Positions 7,366 to 15,265 of a stretch of DNA of 23,565 nt are shown in pieces (the stretch's first letter is position 1; each line of letters opens with the position of its first letter). The DNA comes from RGIG3994 sp045589735 (GTDB taxonomy: Bacteria > Bacillota > Clostridia > Oscillospirales > CAG-272). A program made the translations under genes and the position numbers. The stretch is taken from assembly GCA_045589735.1 (NCBI GenBank), contig JAZNPQ010000139.1, positions 1-23,565 of the forward strand, in the 5' to 3' direction. A model generated the notes under the pieces. That model was not told the DNA's origin, did not search any database, and was given only the letters and a program-made list of their open reading frames with translations.

Positions 7366-7479
7366 ATGAAAGTTAAGCCATCCGTAAAGAAGATCTGCGA
7401 TAAGTGCAAGATTATCAAGAGAAAAGGCCGTGTAACGGTTATTTGCGAAAATCCTAAGCACAAGCAGAGACAGGGCTGA
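7366..7479 (+). CDS. rpmJ: 50S ribosomal protein L36, zinc type
   Basis: A 37-residue protein beginning MKVKPSVKKICDKCK and ending ENPKHKQRQG. It is the smallest ribosomal protein and stabilises the 23S core late in assembly. The zinc ligands C11, C14, C27 and H32 are all present, so this is the C+ form. The ATG at 7366 is preceded by AGAAAGGAATGG. It sits between infA and rpsM, the conserved place, and is separated by 37 bases from the next gene. Confidence 0.96.
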   Translation: MKVKPSVKKICDKCKIIKRKGRVTVICENPKHKQRQG

Positions 7480-7516
7480 TTCAGTCCTAACCAGAAATGA
7501 GAGGTGAAATAACAGA

Positions 7517-7885
7517 ATGGCTCGTATAGCAGGTGTTGATATTCCCAACAACAAGCGTATAGAGATAGCTTTGACCTATATTTACGGTATAGGCCGCACA
7601 AGCTCCAACAAGATACTTGCCAAGACAGGTATAAATCCCGACACACGTGCAAAGGACCTCACAGATGCTGAGATCGCACTGCTTCGTGACGAGATTGAAA
7701 CATCTTATCATGTCGAGGGTGACCTTCGCCGTGACGTTGCTCTTAATATCAAGAGACTTGTCGAGATCAACTGCTACCGCGGTATCAGACACAGAAAAGG
7801 TCTTCCCGTAAGAGGACAGAGAACAAAGACCAACGCCAGAACGAGAAAAGGTCCCGCTAAGACAATAGCGAACAAGAAGAAATAA
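7517..7885 (+). CDS. rpsM: 30S ribosomal protein S13
   Basis: Ribosomal protein uS13 of the small-subunit head, which contacts the large subunit and P-site tRNA. It is 122 residues. The start MARIAGVDIPNNKRIEIALT is diagnostic. The helix-two-turn-helix segment DLRRDVALNIKRLVEINCYR lies mid-protein, and the C-terminal tail RKGLPVRGQRTKTNARTRKG is basic as expected. The ATG at 7517 follows GAGAGGTGAAATAACAGA. This is the first gene of what would be the alpha operon in E. coli, here continuous with the spc-type genes. Confidence 0.98.
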   Translation: MARIAGVDIPNNKRIEIALTYIYGIGRTSSNKILAKTGINPDTRAKDLTDAEIALLRDEIETSYHVEGDLRRDVALNIKRLVEINCYRGIRHRKGLPVRGQRTKTNARTRKGPAKTIANKKK

Positions 7886-7900
7886 AGGAGCGCATGAAAG

Positions 7901-8296
7901 ATGGCTAAGACAGCAAAAAAAGTTATCAAGAAACGCCGCGAGAGAAAAAATATCGAGAAGGGTCAGGTTCACATTCGTGCAACCTTCAATAACACTATTG
8001 TTACCGTTACCGATGTTGCAGGAAACGCAATCTCGTGGGCATCTGCCGGAGAACTCGGCTTCAAGGGCTCAAGAAAGTCCACACCGTTCGCGGCACAGTC
8101 TGCATCCGAAACAGCTGCAAAGGCTGCAATGGAGCACGGTCTTAAGTCTGTAGAGGTATACGTAAGAGGACCCGGAGCAGGTCGTGAATCTGCAATCCGC
8201 GCACTCGAGACCGTAGGACTTCAGATCACAATGATAAAAGACGTAACACCCGTACCGCACAACGGATGCCGTCCGCCTAAGCGCAGACGTGTTTAA
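7901..8296 (+). CDS. rpsK: 30S ribosomal protein S11
   Basis: Ribosomal protein uS11 of the small-subunit platform, close to the mRNA exit region. It is 131 residues. Conserved blocks are the VHIRATFNNTIVTVTDVAGN segment, the SWASAGELGFKGSRKSTPFA segment and the C-terminal VPHNGCRPPKRRRV. The start at 7901 follows AAAGGAGCGCATGAAAG. The distance from rpsM is 15 bases and to rpsD 23 bases. Confidence 0.98.
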   Translation: MAKTAKKVIKKRRERKNIEKGQVHIRATFNNTIVTVTDVAGNAISWASAGELGFKGSRKSTPFAAQSASETAAKAAMEHGLKSVEVYVRGPGAGRESAIRALETVGLQITMIKDVTPVPHNGCRPPKRRRV

Positions 8297-8319
8297 TCAA
8301 AATCGGAGGTAAAACGATT

Positions 8320-8946
8320 ATGGCAAGATATACAGGTCCTGTATGTAGACTCTGCCGCAGAGAAGGCACAAAGCTTTTCCTCAAGGGCGAGAGATGTATG
8401 ACAGGTAAGTGCGCACTTGACCGCAGAAGCACAGCTCCCGGTCAGCACGGTGCCGCTAACAAGAAAATGCGTGAGTACGGAGTACAGTTCCGTGAGAAGC
8501 AGAAAACCAGAAGATACTACGGTGTTCTCGAGAAGCAGTTCAAGAACTACTTTGCAGAGGCAGAGCGTAGAGACGGTATGACAGGTGAGAACCTTCTTAA
8601 GATTCTCGAGTGCCGTCTTGACAACGTTGTATACAGAATGGGTATGGCAGAGAGCCGCAAGGAAGCTCGTCAGCTCGTACTGCATGCACACTTCCTTCTC
8701 AATGGAAAGAAGGTTAACGTTCCTTCTATGATCGTAAAAGTCGGTGACGTTATAACCGTAAAGGATTCCAGCAAGAATCTTACAAAGTTCAAGGAGCTTG
8801 CAGAAGGACTCAGCACAAAGATCAGCCCGAAGTGGCTTGAAGTAAATCGTGAGAACATTTCGGCAAAGGTGATTGCACTCCCCGAAAGAGAAGATATCGA
8901 CTTCCCGTTCGCAGAGCAGCTCATCGTCGAGTTGTACTCGAAATAA
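8320..8946 (+). CDS. rpsD: 30S ribosomal protein S4, zinc-binding form
   Basis: Ribosomal protein uS4, a primary 16S rRNA binder that starts assembly of the small-subunit body and influences decoding fidelity. It is 208 residues. The N-terminal zinc site is intact with C9, C12, C26 and C31 (spacing CxxC, 13 residues, CxxxxC). The central S4 RNA-binding domain is seen at about residues 96-160 (CRLDNVVYRMGMAESRKEA onward). The ATG follows ATCGGAGGTAAAACGATT. The gene lies between rpsK and rpoA as in many Clostridia. In Bacillus, rpsD is elsewhere. A stem-loop follows directly at its stop. Confidence 0.98.
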   Translation: MARYTGPVCRLCRREGTKLFLKGERCMTGKCALDRRSTAPGQHGAANKKMREYGVQFREKQKTRRYYGVLEKQFKNYFAEAERRDGMTGENLLKILECRLDNVVYRMGMAESRKEARQLVLHAHFLLNGKKVNVPSMIVKVGDVITVKDSSKNLTKFKELAEGLSTKISPKWLEVNRENISAKVIALPEREDIDFPFAEQLIVELYSK

Positions 8947-8986
8947 TTTTGAAAAATCGTTGTGCATAAAGCACCGACATTCAAAA
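8947..8986 (+). promoter_or_regulatory. Stem-loop between rpsD and rpoA
   Basis: Starting at the base after the rpsD stop, TTTTGAA (8947-8953) pairs with TTCAAAA (8980-8986). TCG (8957-8959) pairs with CGA (8975-8977), and GTGC (8962-8965) with GCAC (8971-8974), closing an ATAAA loop. That makes about 14 base pairs with small internal loops. No T-tract follows, so a simple terminator is unlikely. It could be an RNA processing or stability element, or a partial attenuator setting rpoA and rplQ levels relative to the ribosomal genes. Confidence 0.55.
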
Positions 8987-9037
8987 TTACACCCAATCGC
9001 GCGACCATTATAAATTTTAAGGAGGGTTTACTCGACA

Positions 9038-10012
9038 ATGATAGAGATACAAAAGCCCGATATTAAGACCGAAATCCTGAGTGATGACGGTAGCTACGGC
9101 AGATTTATCGTTGAGCCGCTTGAGCGTGGATACGGTATAACTCTGGGAAATTCACTGCGCAGAATACTGCTCAGCTCGTTGCCCGGTGTCGCAGTTACTA
9201 ATATTAAGCTTGACGGTGTGCTTCACGAGTTTTCAACAATCCCCGGCGTTAAGGAAGATGTCACAGAGATAGTTCTTAATGTTAAGGGTATTACTGCAAA
9301 GCTCTACGGAACAACACCCAAGACGGTTGTTATAGACGTAACCGGAGAGCGTGAGATCACAGCAGGTGATATCAAACAGGATTCGGATATAGAAATTCTC
9401 AATCCCGAGCATCATATAGCAACGCTCGGAGCAAATGAGAGATTCTATATGGAACTCACATTCGACCGCGGACGCGGATACGTTTCTCAGGAGCGCAACA
9501 AGCAGCTTCATCAGCAGGTTCTCGGACAGAGCGTAACAGCTCCCATCGGAACTATTTACACAGATTCTATCTACACACCGGTCTATAATGCAAGTTTCAA
9601 CGTAGAAAATACTCGTGTTGCAAACGTAACAGACTACGACAAACTTTCGCTTGAGGTCAAGACCAACGGTACGATCTCGGCAAAGGAAGCGATTTCATTG
9701 GGCGCCAAGATACTCAACGAGCATCTCAACTTATTTGTTGAACTTTCGGATGATGCTAAGAATACCGATATTATGGTTGAAAGAGAAGAGACCATAAAGG
9801 AGAAGGTTCTTGAGATGACCATTGAAGAGCTTGACATGTCGGTACGTAGCTTCAACTGCTTGAAGCGCGCCGGCATAGACACGGTAGAAGATCTTATTAA
9901 CCGTACCGAGGAGGATATGATCAAGGTCAGAAACCTCGGAAAGAAATCGCTGGAAGAAGTTATCCAGAAGCTGCATTCGCTCGGACTCGACCTCAAGAAA
10001 GAGGACGAGTGA
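9038..10012 (+). CDS. rpoA: DNA-directed RNA polymerase subunit alpha
   Basis: Alpha subunit of RNA polymerase, which dimerises to nucleate assembly of the core enzyme. It is 324 residues. The N-terminal domain shows IVEPLERGYGITLGNSLRRI and LLSSLPGVAVTNIK at about residues 25-59. An acidic linker at about 225-245 leads to the C-terminal domain at about 250-315 (DMSVRSFNCLKRAGIDTVED and VRNLGKKSLEEV), which contacts UP elements and activators. The start follows TTAAGGAGGGTTTACTCGACA. The gap from rpsD is 91 bases and holds a stem-loop. rplQ follows after 38 bases. Confidence 0.98.
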   Translation: MIEIQKPDIKTEILSDDGSYGRFIVEPLERGYGITLGNSLRRILLSSLPGVAVTNIKLDGVLHEFSTIPGVKEDVTEIVLNVKGITAKLYGTTPKTVVIDVTGEREITAGDIKQDSDIEILNPEHHIATLGANERFYMELTFDRGRGYVSQERNKQLHQQVLGQSVTAPIGTIYTDSIYTPVYNASFNVENTRVANVTDYDKLSLEVKTNGTISAKEAISLGAKILNEHLNLFVELSDDAKNTDIMVEREETIKEKVLEMTIEELDMSVRSFNCLKRAGIDTVEDLINRTEEDMIKVRNLGKKSLEEVIQKLHSLGLDLKKEDE

Positions 10013-10050
10013 GCTGACAGCTATCAAGTCTCAAGAAGGAGGGAACAAAA

Positions 10051-10395
10051 ATGCCCGGTACAAGAAAGCTCGGCAGACCCACAGAGCACAGAATGGCTAT
10101 GCTCCGCGGTCTTACGACATATCTGCTTGAAAATGGCTCGGTTGAGACCACTCTCACCAGAGCAAAAGAAGTACGTTCTATTGCAGAGAAGATGATTACT
10201 CTTGGCAAGAAGAACACTCTTGCGAGCCGCCGTGCAGCTCTCAAATTCATTACAAAGGAAGATGTGGTAACAAAGCTGTTTACCGAGATCGCTCCCAAGT
10301 ATGAAGAAAGAGAAGGCGGATATACACGCATTTACAAACTTGGTCCTCGTAGAGGAGATGCCGCTGAAATGGCGATCCTTACTCTCGTTGACTAA
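10051..10395 (+). CDS. rplQ: 50S ribosomal protein L17
   Basis: Ribosomal protein bL17, near the peptide exit tunnel of the large subunit. It is 114 residues, standard for Firmicutes. Features are the start MPGTRKLGRPTEHRMAMLRG, the ETTLTRAKEVRSIAEKMITL helix region, and the C-terminal GYTRIYKLGPRRGDAAEMAI. The start follows AAGAAGGAGGGAACAAAA. This is the last gene of the ribosomal cluster. Its stop lies 13 bases before a strong hairpin, and the next gene is on the opposite strand. Confidence 0.98.
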   Translation: MPGTRKLGRPTEHRMAMLRGLTTYLLENGSVETTLTRAKEVRSIAEKMITLGKKNTLASRRAALKFITKEDVVTKLFTEIAPKYEEREGGYTRIYKLGPRRGDAAEMAILTLVD

Positions 10396-10408
10396 GAGGT
10401 AAGATAAA

Positions 10409-10444
10409 GCAAAACCCGTGTACTTTCAAGTACACGGGTTTTGC
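10409..10444. terminator. Bidirectional terminator between rplQ and tadA
   Basis: A near-perfect inverted repeat: GCAAAACCCGTGTACTT (10409-10425) is the exact complement of 10428-10444, so about 15 pairs form around a small loop. On the + strand it is followed by TTTTCTGATTTTT, closing the ribosomal cluster. On the - strand it overlaps the tadA stop codon (10426-10428), and the T-rich side of the stem plus the following bases could end that operon. It therefore probably serves both convergent units. Confidence 0.92.
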
Positions 10445-10905
10445 TTTTCTGATTTTTGAAGCTCTCTCTTTTTCTTAAAAAAGGCTTGTATGGGAGCGAG
10501 ACACTCGTCGGCAAGTACGCCGCCGATAATTTCGGGCTTATGATTCAACGGATAGTCGTTAAGGTTTAAAACACTTCCAAATGCGCCTGCACGCAGGTCG
10601 GGCGCACCGTATACTACTCTTACTATACGTGAATTGACAATAGCACCTGCACACATAGGACATGGTTCAAGAGTAACGTATAAATCACATCCTATAAGTC
10701 GCCAACCGTGAAGTGCGGCGCAAGCCCTTTCAATGGCGATTATTTCAGCGTGGCGCGTAGCATCCTTGCCTGTTTCACGTTCATTGTGGGCTCTTGCGAT
10801 TATTTCACCGTTTCTGACTATAACAGCACCTATAGGCACCTCACCAATCGCTGCAGCCTTTTCAGCTTCTGCGATCGCTTCTTTCATAAAGTCAAATTCG
10901 GTCAT
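10426..10905 (-). CDS. tadA: tRNA-specific adenosine deaminase
   Basis: Converts adenosine 34 to inosine in the anticodon of tRNA-Arg(ACG), allowing it to read several arginine codons. It is 159 residues. The zinc deaminase core is complete: H52 and the catalytic E54 in RHAEIIAIE, and the cysteine pair C82/C85 in EPCPMCAGAI. The RAGAFGSVLNLNDYPLNHKP stretch is typical of TadA and not of other cytidine or guanine deaminases. The start codon overlaps the upstream protease stop in an ATGA arrangement, with AGGTG just upstream. It is the last gene of its operon and ends in the shared terminator. Confidence 0.95.
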   Translation of the reverse strand: MTEFDFMKEAIAEAEKAAAIGEVPIGAVIVRNGEIIARAHNERETGKDATRHAEIIAIERACAALHGWRLIGCDLYVTLEPCPMCAGAIVNSRIVRVVYGAPDLRAGAFGSVLNLNDYPLNHKPEIIGGVLADECLAPIQAFFKKKRELQKSEKQNPCT

Positions 10906-11921
10906 AAGGCACCTGCATTGTAGAGAAGACTTGCTATGATATAGTAGATCATAGAAATAATACTAATTACCAAAAATGTAACAACAGTCGGTGAGAAGAA
11001 ATCTTTAATAATTCTTGACGGTCTCACATGTCTTTTAATAATGTGATCATCAGTTTCAAGCTTGTCAGAAGGAACACCGTAGATTCCTGCATTACTTCTG
11101 AAAATTTTATTTTTGTTACGTTTTATCTTTTTTACAAAAAGATAAATAGCGGATATGATACCGAAAGTAAAGATACAAAACTCAATAATGAAAAGAACTA
11201 TACCCGATGTCGTTTCGGGAAGTCGGTCAAGTATAGGTGTGGATATAACGCTTAAAAGATTGTTGAAAAAATGTATCAGAACACCGCTCCAGATAGAACC
11301 TGTTTCGTAAACAACCCAAGCGAGAACAAGACCTGCGGCGAATGTGTAAAGCAGCTGCTCTATATTTTGATGCATAAATGCAAACAAAATTGCGCTTATA
11401 AATATTGCGGGAGCTTTACCGTATGGCTTGAGTGCCGATAATATTGCACCGCGGAATAAAAATTCTTCGGCAAATGCGGGAACTATTGCGGTGGTAATAA
11501 ACATAAGGACTATCTGATAATTTGAAAGCGGTTCATTTCCCCATATAAACTCCGACGAAAAATCCGAATAGCCGAACGAATTTACAATAATAAAGTTAAT
11601 ATACGAAACAATAAGAACCACAGAGATCGAAGCGAAAATATATGCGACAATATCGGTAGGAACTTTTTTTTGTAATACGGTGTCGGAGTTATCTTCACCT
11701 GCTAATTTGTTTAAAAAAATTGCGGGAGTTATGAAGGAGACAAGGTAAAACAACGCAGAAAGCAATTCATATATTACTTCCGATGTAAGGGATTCATTGA
11801 TAAATTCGAAAACAATCGCAAGCAAGAATGACAATACATTGTAGAGACCAAGAAAGATAAGCATTGCTAGTCCTATCTTGCTCATAACTCTTTTGAACGA
11901 GTATTCGTTTATATTAAGCAT
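10902..11921 (-). CDS. CPBP family intramembrane metalloprotease
   Basis: Multi-pass membrane protein of the CPBP (Abi/Rce1-like) family. With the start at 11921 it is 339 residues. The family motifs are present: EEFLFRGA with E152/E153 and R157, FAFMH with H184, and LIHFFNNL with H217 and N221. These place the active site in membrane helices. About eight hydrophobic segments are visible, plus a last one near 312-333 after a basic cytoplasmic stretch. I chose 11921 over a possible start 90 bases upstream because AAGAAAGGAAAAAATA precedes it and the longer form would lie mostly inside lnt. It overlaps lnt by 8 bases and tadA by 4. The substrate is unknown. Confidence 0.88.
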   Translation of the reverse strand: MLNINEYSFKRVMSKIGLAMLIFLGLYNVLSFLLAIVFEFINESLTSEVIYELLSALFYLVSFITPAIFLNKLAGEDNSDTVLQKKVPTDIVAYIFASISVVLIVSYINFIIVNSFGYSDFSSEFIWGNEPLSNYQIVLMFITTAIVPAFAEEFLFRGAILSALKPYGKAPAIFISAILFAFMHQNIEQLLYTFAAGLVLAWVVYETGSIWSGVLIHFFNNLLSVISTPILDRLPETTSGIVLFIIEFCIFTFGIISAIYLFVKKIKRNKNKIFRSNAGIYGVPSDKLETDDHIIKRHVRPSRIIKDFFSPTVVTFLVISIISMIYYIIASLLYNAGAL

Positions 11922-13524
11922 TATTTTTTCCTTTCTTGTGCTTGAGAATAGGATCTGAAATTGCAAGAAATACGACAAACGCAACAGACATATAGACAAA
12001 TACATTTCCAAGCAAGCTAAAAAGCGTAGTGTTAGTTCTGAGTTCTATATCACTTATGCAATAACCGTCCCTAAGCGCCGGTTCAACGTCGAGAAGCCTT
12101 CCTGTCGGAGAGATTATAGCAGAAATACCGGTATTTGCAGAACGAACAAGATATCTTCCGCTTTCAATAGCACGTAGCTTTGCTTGATTTAGGTGTATAG
12201 ACACCGCCGCAGAGTCGAAAAACCAGGAATCGTTTGTCGCCATTGCGATAAATTCCGCACCGTTTTTAACGCTTTTTCTTGTAAGCTCCTCGTATATCGA
12301 GTCGAAGCAGATAAGAGCTCCTATCTGTGCTTCTTCTGTTGAAATAATATACGAATCATCTCCTTCGGTGAAATCCTCGGAAAGTACGTTAACCTCGGCA
12401 AGCGCAGGAATCAAAGCGGATATAATCTCACGCCACGGCATATATTCACCAAAAGGCACAAGACGTTGCTTGTAATATTCCTTGTCGTGAATCTCTCCGT
12501 CGGGAGTGATTGCAATGAGTGCATTGTACTGTCCTTCTTCATCGGGGCCGTACGAAATAGTGCCGACGAGTAAAGTTATATTACATTCTTTTGCAAGCTC
12601 TGACAAAAACGCTTGACCCATATAAAAATCTTCTATATGAGTAGGCAAAACGGTTTCCGCCCAGACCACGATCTCAGCGCCCTCTGAGGCAGCTTGTCTT
12701 GTAAGCTCTCCGTAGGATTCGACCGTCTTATCAAACCAAAAATCATCGTTCCACTTTTCAGTACTTGAAACGTTGCCCTGAATTGCGGCAACCTTTATTG
12801 TTTCGCCGCCATTTTTACCATTCGATACCATAATAATAGCGCCGACAATAACATTGAAGCAAAACAGCGCTGCAGCGGTAAATGAGAAGAGTCGCTTTGA
12901 GTCGGTGTTAAATAATGCGTATGCCACAAGAGCGTTGACCGCGACTAATAAAAAGGTTATTATATAGCATCCAAAAAGCGATGCCGATTGAGCGGTTACA
13001 AGTATCTCGGTCTGTCCAACAGAAAGACGACCCCACGGAACACCGAACCAAAAGAGTGTTTGCAACCATTCAAAAACCGTCCAAAGAGCTGCAAAAGTAA
13101 ATGGAATAATCAGTTTAAATCTCTCTGCAAGCTTACCGCGAATAATAAAAACCGACAGTACAAAAACAAAAGCAAATCCTATAGACTGCAAAAGCGGAAG
13201 TCCCAAAATTGCGGCAAGCAAAACGGTGGCTGCGGCAAAGGGTGACATTCCGGTGTATTCCATCGGATACATAACGTAAAACCAATGCCACGTTGCGACA
13301 AAATACGCCATAAAGTAGAGAAGTCCGTAAAGGTACACCAAACGCAGTCTGTGCTTTTCGCTTTTTGCAAGAGAAAATATTACAAGAGCTGCGGGAATAA
13401 CCGATATCCATTCAAGCGCGCCGATAACAGGAAAGCAAACAGTAAGTCCTGTAAGTATTCCCGAAATAAGCACGAAAATTATTTTTATATAACGCTTTTC
13501 AAGCAATGCTATAAGCTGTTTCAT
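11914..13524 (-). CDS. lnt: Apolipoprotein N-acyltransferase (Lnt)
   Basis: Membrane enzyme that transfers a fatty acid to the free N-terminal amine of the lipoprotein cysteine, giving triacylated lipoproteins. It is 536 residues: hydrophobic spans over about residues 12-235, a nitrilase-type catalytic domain at about 242-490, and a last span at about 502-522. The catalytic triad can be placed at E290 (VVWAETVLPT), K352 (KQRLVPFGE) and C406 (ALICFDSIYEE), matching the spacing of E. coli Lnt (E267, K335, C387). Its start overlaps the upstream rluA-like stop as ATGA with no clear ribosome binding site. Canonical Lnt is best known from Gram-negatives and Actinobacteria and is patchy in Firmicutes. 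Confidence 0.9.
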   Translation of the reverse strand: MKQLIALLEKRYIKIIFVLISGILTGLTVCFPVIGALEWISVIPAALVIFSLAKSEKHRLRLVYLYGLLYFMAYFVATWHWFYVMYPMEYTGMSPFAAATVLLAAILGLPLLQSIGFAFVFVLSVFIIRGKLAERFKLIIPFTFAALWTVFEWLQTLFWFGVPWGRLSVGQTEILVTAQSASLFGCYIITFLLVAVNALVAYALFNTDSKRLFSFTAAALFCFNVIVGAIIMVSNGKNGGETIKVAAIQGNVSSTEKWNDDFWFDKTVESYGELTRQAASEGAEIVVWAETVLPTHIEDFYMGQAFLSELAKECNITLLVGTISYGPDEEGQYNALIAITPDGEIHDKEYYKQRLVPFGEYMPWREIISALIPALAEVNVLSEDFTEGDDSYIISTEEAQIGALICFDSIYEELTRKSVKNGAEFIAMATNDSWFFDSAAVSIHLNQAKLRAIESGRYLVRSANTGISAIISPTGRLLDVEPALRDGYCISDIELRTNTTLFSLLGNVFVYMSVAFVVFLAISDPILKHKKGKNNA

Positions 13525-14483
13525 TTATTTATAAAATCACCGACAAACCAAATTTTGCTTTGATCTATGGTAAATTCCTTTCCGTTGAGATAAGAAAGCA
13601 GCTTGCCGTCCTCGACGGTAAAACCAAGTCTGTAGGCATAAAGAGCTTGATATTTATATCCCCTTGCTTTATCGGCTTTATTTATGCCGTATTTGCCGTC
13701 ACCCACAAGCGGATGACCGATATGAGAGAACTGCGCTCTTATCTGATGTGTTCTTCCGGTAATAAGTCCGACCTCAAGAAGAGAGCAGTTGCTTTTCTTT
13801 GAAATTACACGGTAATCGGTAATACATTCCTTTGAACCGTTTACCTTTTTGTCGGTAATGCTTACAGTATTTGATGCGCTGTCCTTTTTTAGCCAGCATA
13901 CGAGTCTGTCTGAGCTTTTTTTTGGTGTTCCGTGAACAGCGCACAGATAAAATTTATGAGTACCGTTATTTTTTATGAGCTCATTCATCTCACGAAGTGC
14001 TTCCGCGTTTTTTGCCGCGATAACGATGCCTCCTGTATTTCTGTCAATTCTGTTACAGAGGGCAGGGGCGAAGCTTTGCTCTGAGAGAGGGTCATATTCG
14101 CCCTTTTGACTGAGATAAGCGAGAATATGCATAATAAGCGTGTTTTCGTTTCCTGCTGTGTCCTCGTGAACCAAAACCCCCGGACGCTTGTTAAGTAAAA
14201 GTATGTTTTCGTCCTCGTAAACTATATCGAGCTTCGGTGTAATGCGTGAAAGCGCGCCCTTGTCGCTTGAAGGTGTGTCAAAAAACTCGTCGCGAATAAA
14301 AAGCTGTACCGTATCACCGACCGAAAGCTTCATATCGGGCTCGGCACGTTTACGGTTCACCTTTATTTTCTTTGTTCGTATTGATTTGTACATCATAGAC
14401 ATAGGCATACCTCGAACGGCTTTTGTAAGAAATTTGTCGAGTCTTTGTCCTGCGTCATTTTTCTGAATTATAAGTTCACGCAT
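13521..14483 (-). CDS. RluA family pseudouridine synthase
   Basis: Isomerises uridine to pseudouridine in rRNA or tRNA. From the start at 14483 it is 320 residues. An N-terminal S4 RNA-binding domain lies at about residues 12-62 (AGQRLDKFLTKAV onward). The catalytic domain follows, with NRIDRNTGGIVIAAK placing the catalytic aspartate at D147. The later GRTHQIRAQFSHIGHPLVGD block is the usual RluA/RluD signature. The first base of the motif is N rather than the common H (HRLD). An alternative start at 14498 lies within a hairpin. Neither start has a strong ribosome binding site. The exact target (RluC- or RluD-like) cannot be read from sequence alone. Confidence 0.9.
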   Translation of the reverse strand: MRELIIQKNDAGQRLDKFLTKAVRGMPMSMMYKSIRTKKIKVNRKRAEPDMKLSVGDTVQLFIRDEFFDTPSSDKGALSRITPKLDIVYEDENILLLNKRPGVLVHEDTAGNENTLIMHILAYLSQKGEYDPLSEQSFAPALCNRIDRNTGGIVIAAKNAEALREMNELIKNNGTHKFYLCAVHGTPKKSSDRLVCWLKKDSASNTVSITDKKVNGSKECITDYRVISKKSNCSLLEVGLITGRTHQIRAQFSHIGHPLVGDGKYGINKADKARGYKYQALYAYRLGFTVEDGKLLSYLNGKEFTIDQSKIWFVGDFINK

Positions 14484-14495
14484 AATTTTTACACA

Positions 14496-14522
14496 CATCG
14501 GGGACTAAAACAGCCCCCGATG
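14496..14522 (-). promoter_or_regulatory. Hairpin between upp and the rluA-like gene
   Basis: CATCGGGG (14496-14503) pairs with CCCCGATG (14515-14522), giving a GC-rich 8-base-pair stem with an 11-base loop. Read in the transcription direction of upp it is followed by TGTGTAAAAATT, which lacks a clear T-tract. It may therefore be a weak attenuator or a processing site rather than a full terminator. The downstream rluA-like start at 14483 lies 12 bases beyond the stem. Confidence 0.6.
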
Positions 14523-14535
14523 AAAACCCCTGTTG

Positions 14536-15168
14536 TTATTTTGTACCGAAAATACGGTCGCCCGCGTCACCAAGTCCCGGAACTATATAGGCATGTTCGT
14601 TAAGTCTTTCGTCAAGCGCGGCGGTAAAGATGTCAACGTCGGGATGGTCAGCCTTAAGCTTTGAAACACCCTCGGGGGCGGCAACGAGAACCATCATTTT
14701 GATGCTCTGACAGCCGTAACGCTCCTTAAGAAGCCTAATGGCGTCGCTTGCAGAACCGCCTGTTGCAAGCATTGGGTCAACAAGAATGACTGTTCGGTCA
14801 TGAATATCGGCAGGGAGCTTGCAATAATATTCGACGGGGAGGTGAGTGTCAGGATCTCTGTAAAGACCGATGTGACCGACCTTTGCAACCGGAACGAGCT
14901 TAAGAAGTCCGTCCACCATTCCCAGCCCCGCGCGCAGTATCGGAACTATAGCCAGCTTTTTGCCCGAAATCATTTTTGCTTTCATTTTTGTGATAGGAGT
15001 CTCAATAGTTACGTCTTCAAGGGGAAGATCGCGAGTTACCTCGTAGCCCATAAGCATACCGATCTCCTCAAGAAGCTCGCGAAAATCCTTTGAGCCCGTC
15101 TTTTTATTGCGCATAATAGACAGCTTATGTGTGATCAACGGATGATTGATTATGTGGAGTTCACTCAT
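14536..15168 (-). CDS. upp: Uracil phosphoribosyltransferase
   Basis: Salvages uracil: uracil + PRPP gives UMP + pyrophosphate. It is 210 residues, the family's standard length. The PRPP-binding loop DPMLATGGSASDA is at residues 131-143, and the uracil-binding C-terminal region is AYIVPGLGDAGDRIFGTK. The N-terminal HPLITHKLSIMRNK is typical. The ATG at 15168 follows TAAAGGAGGTTTTATTT. A promoter with TTGAAA and TATAAT lies upstream at 15208-15236. A hairpin after the stop separates it from the tightly linked genes downstream, so it may be expressed more strongly than they are. Confidence 0.97.
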   Translation of the reverse strand: MSELHIINHPLITHKLSIMRNKKTGSKDFRELLEEIGMLMGYEVTRDLPLEDVTIETPITKMKAKMISGKKLAIVPILRAGLGMVDGLLKLVPVAKVGHIGLYRDPDTHLPVEYYCKLPADIHDRTVILVDPMLATGGSASDAIRLLKERYGCQSIKMMVLVAAPEGVSKLKADHPDVDIFTAALDERLNEHAYIVPGLGDAGDRIFGTK

Positions 15169-15207
15169 AAATAAAACCTCCTTTAAGCGCTATTTGTTCC
15201 ACTCTTG

Positions 15208-15236
15208 ATTATACTTCATTATTGACATTTTTTCAA
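15208..15236 (-). promoter_or_regulatory. Sigma-A-type promoter for upp
   Basis: On the - strand, TTGAAA (15236-15231) and TATAAT (15213-15208) are separated by 17 bases, close to the housekeeping consensus. Transcription would start around 15201 and give a leader of about 33 bases before the upp ATG at 15168. Confidence 0.85.
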
Positions 15237-15265
15237 GTGTTTTTTGTAAATACGGAGTATTTTCT

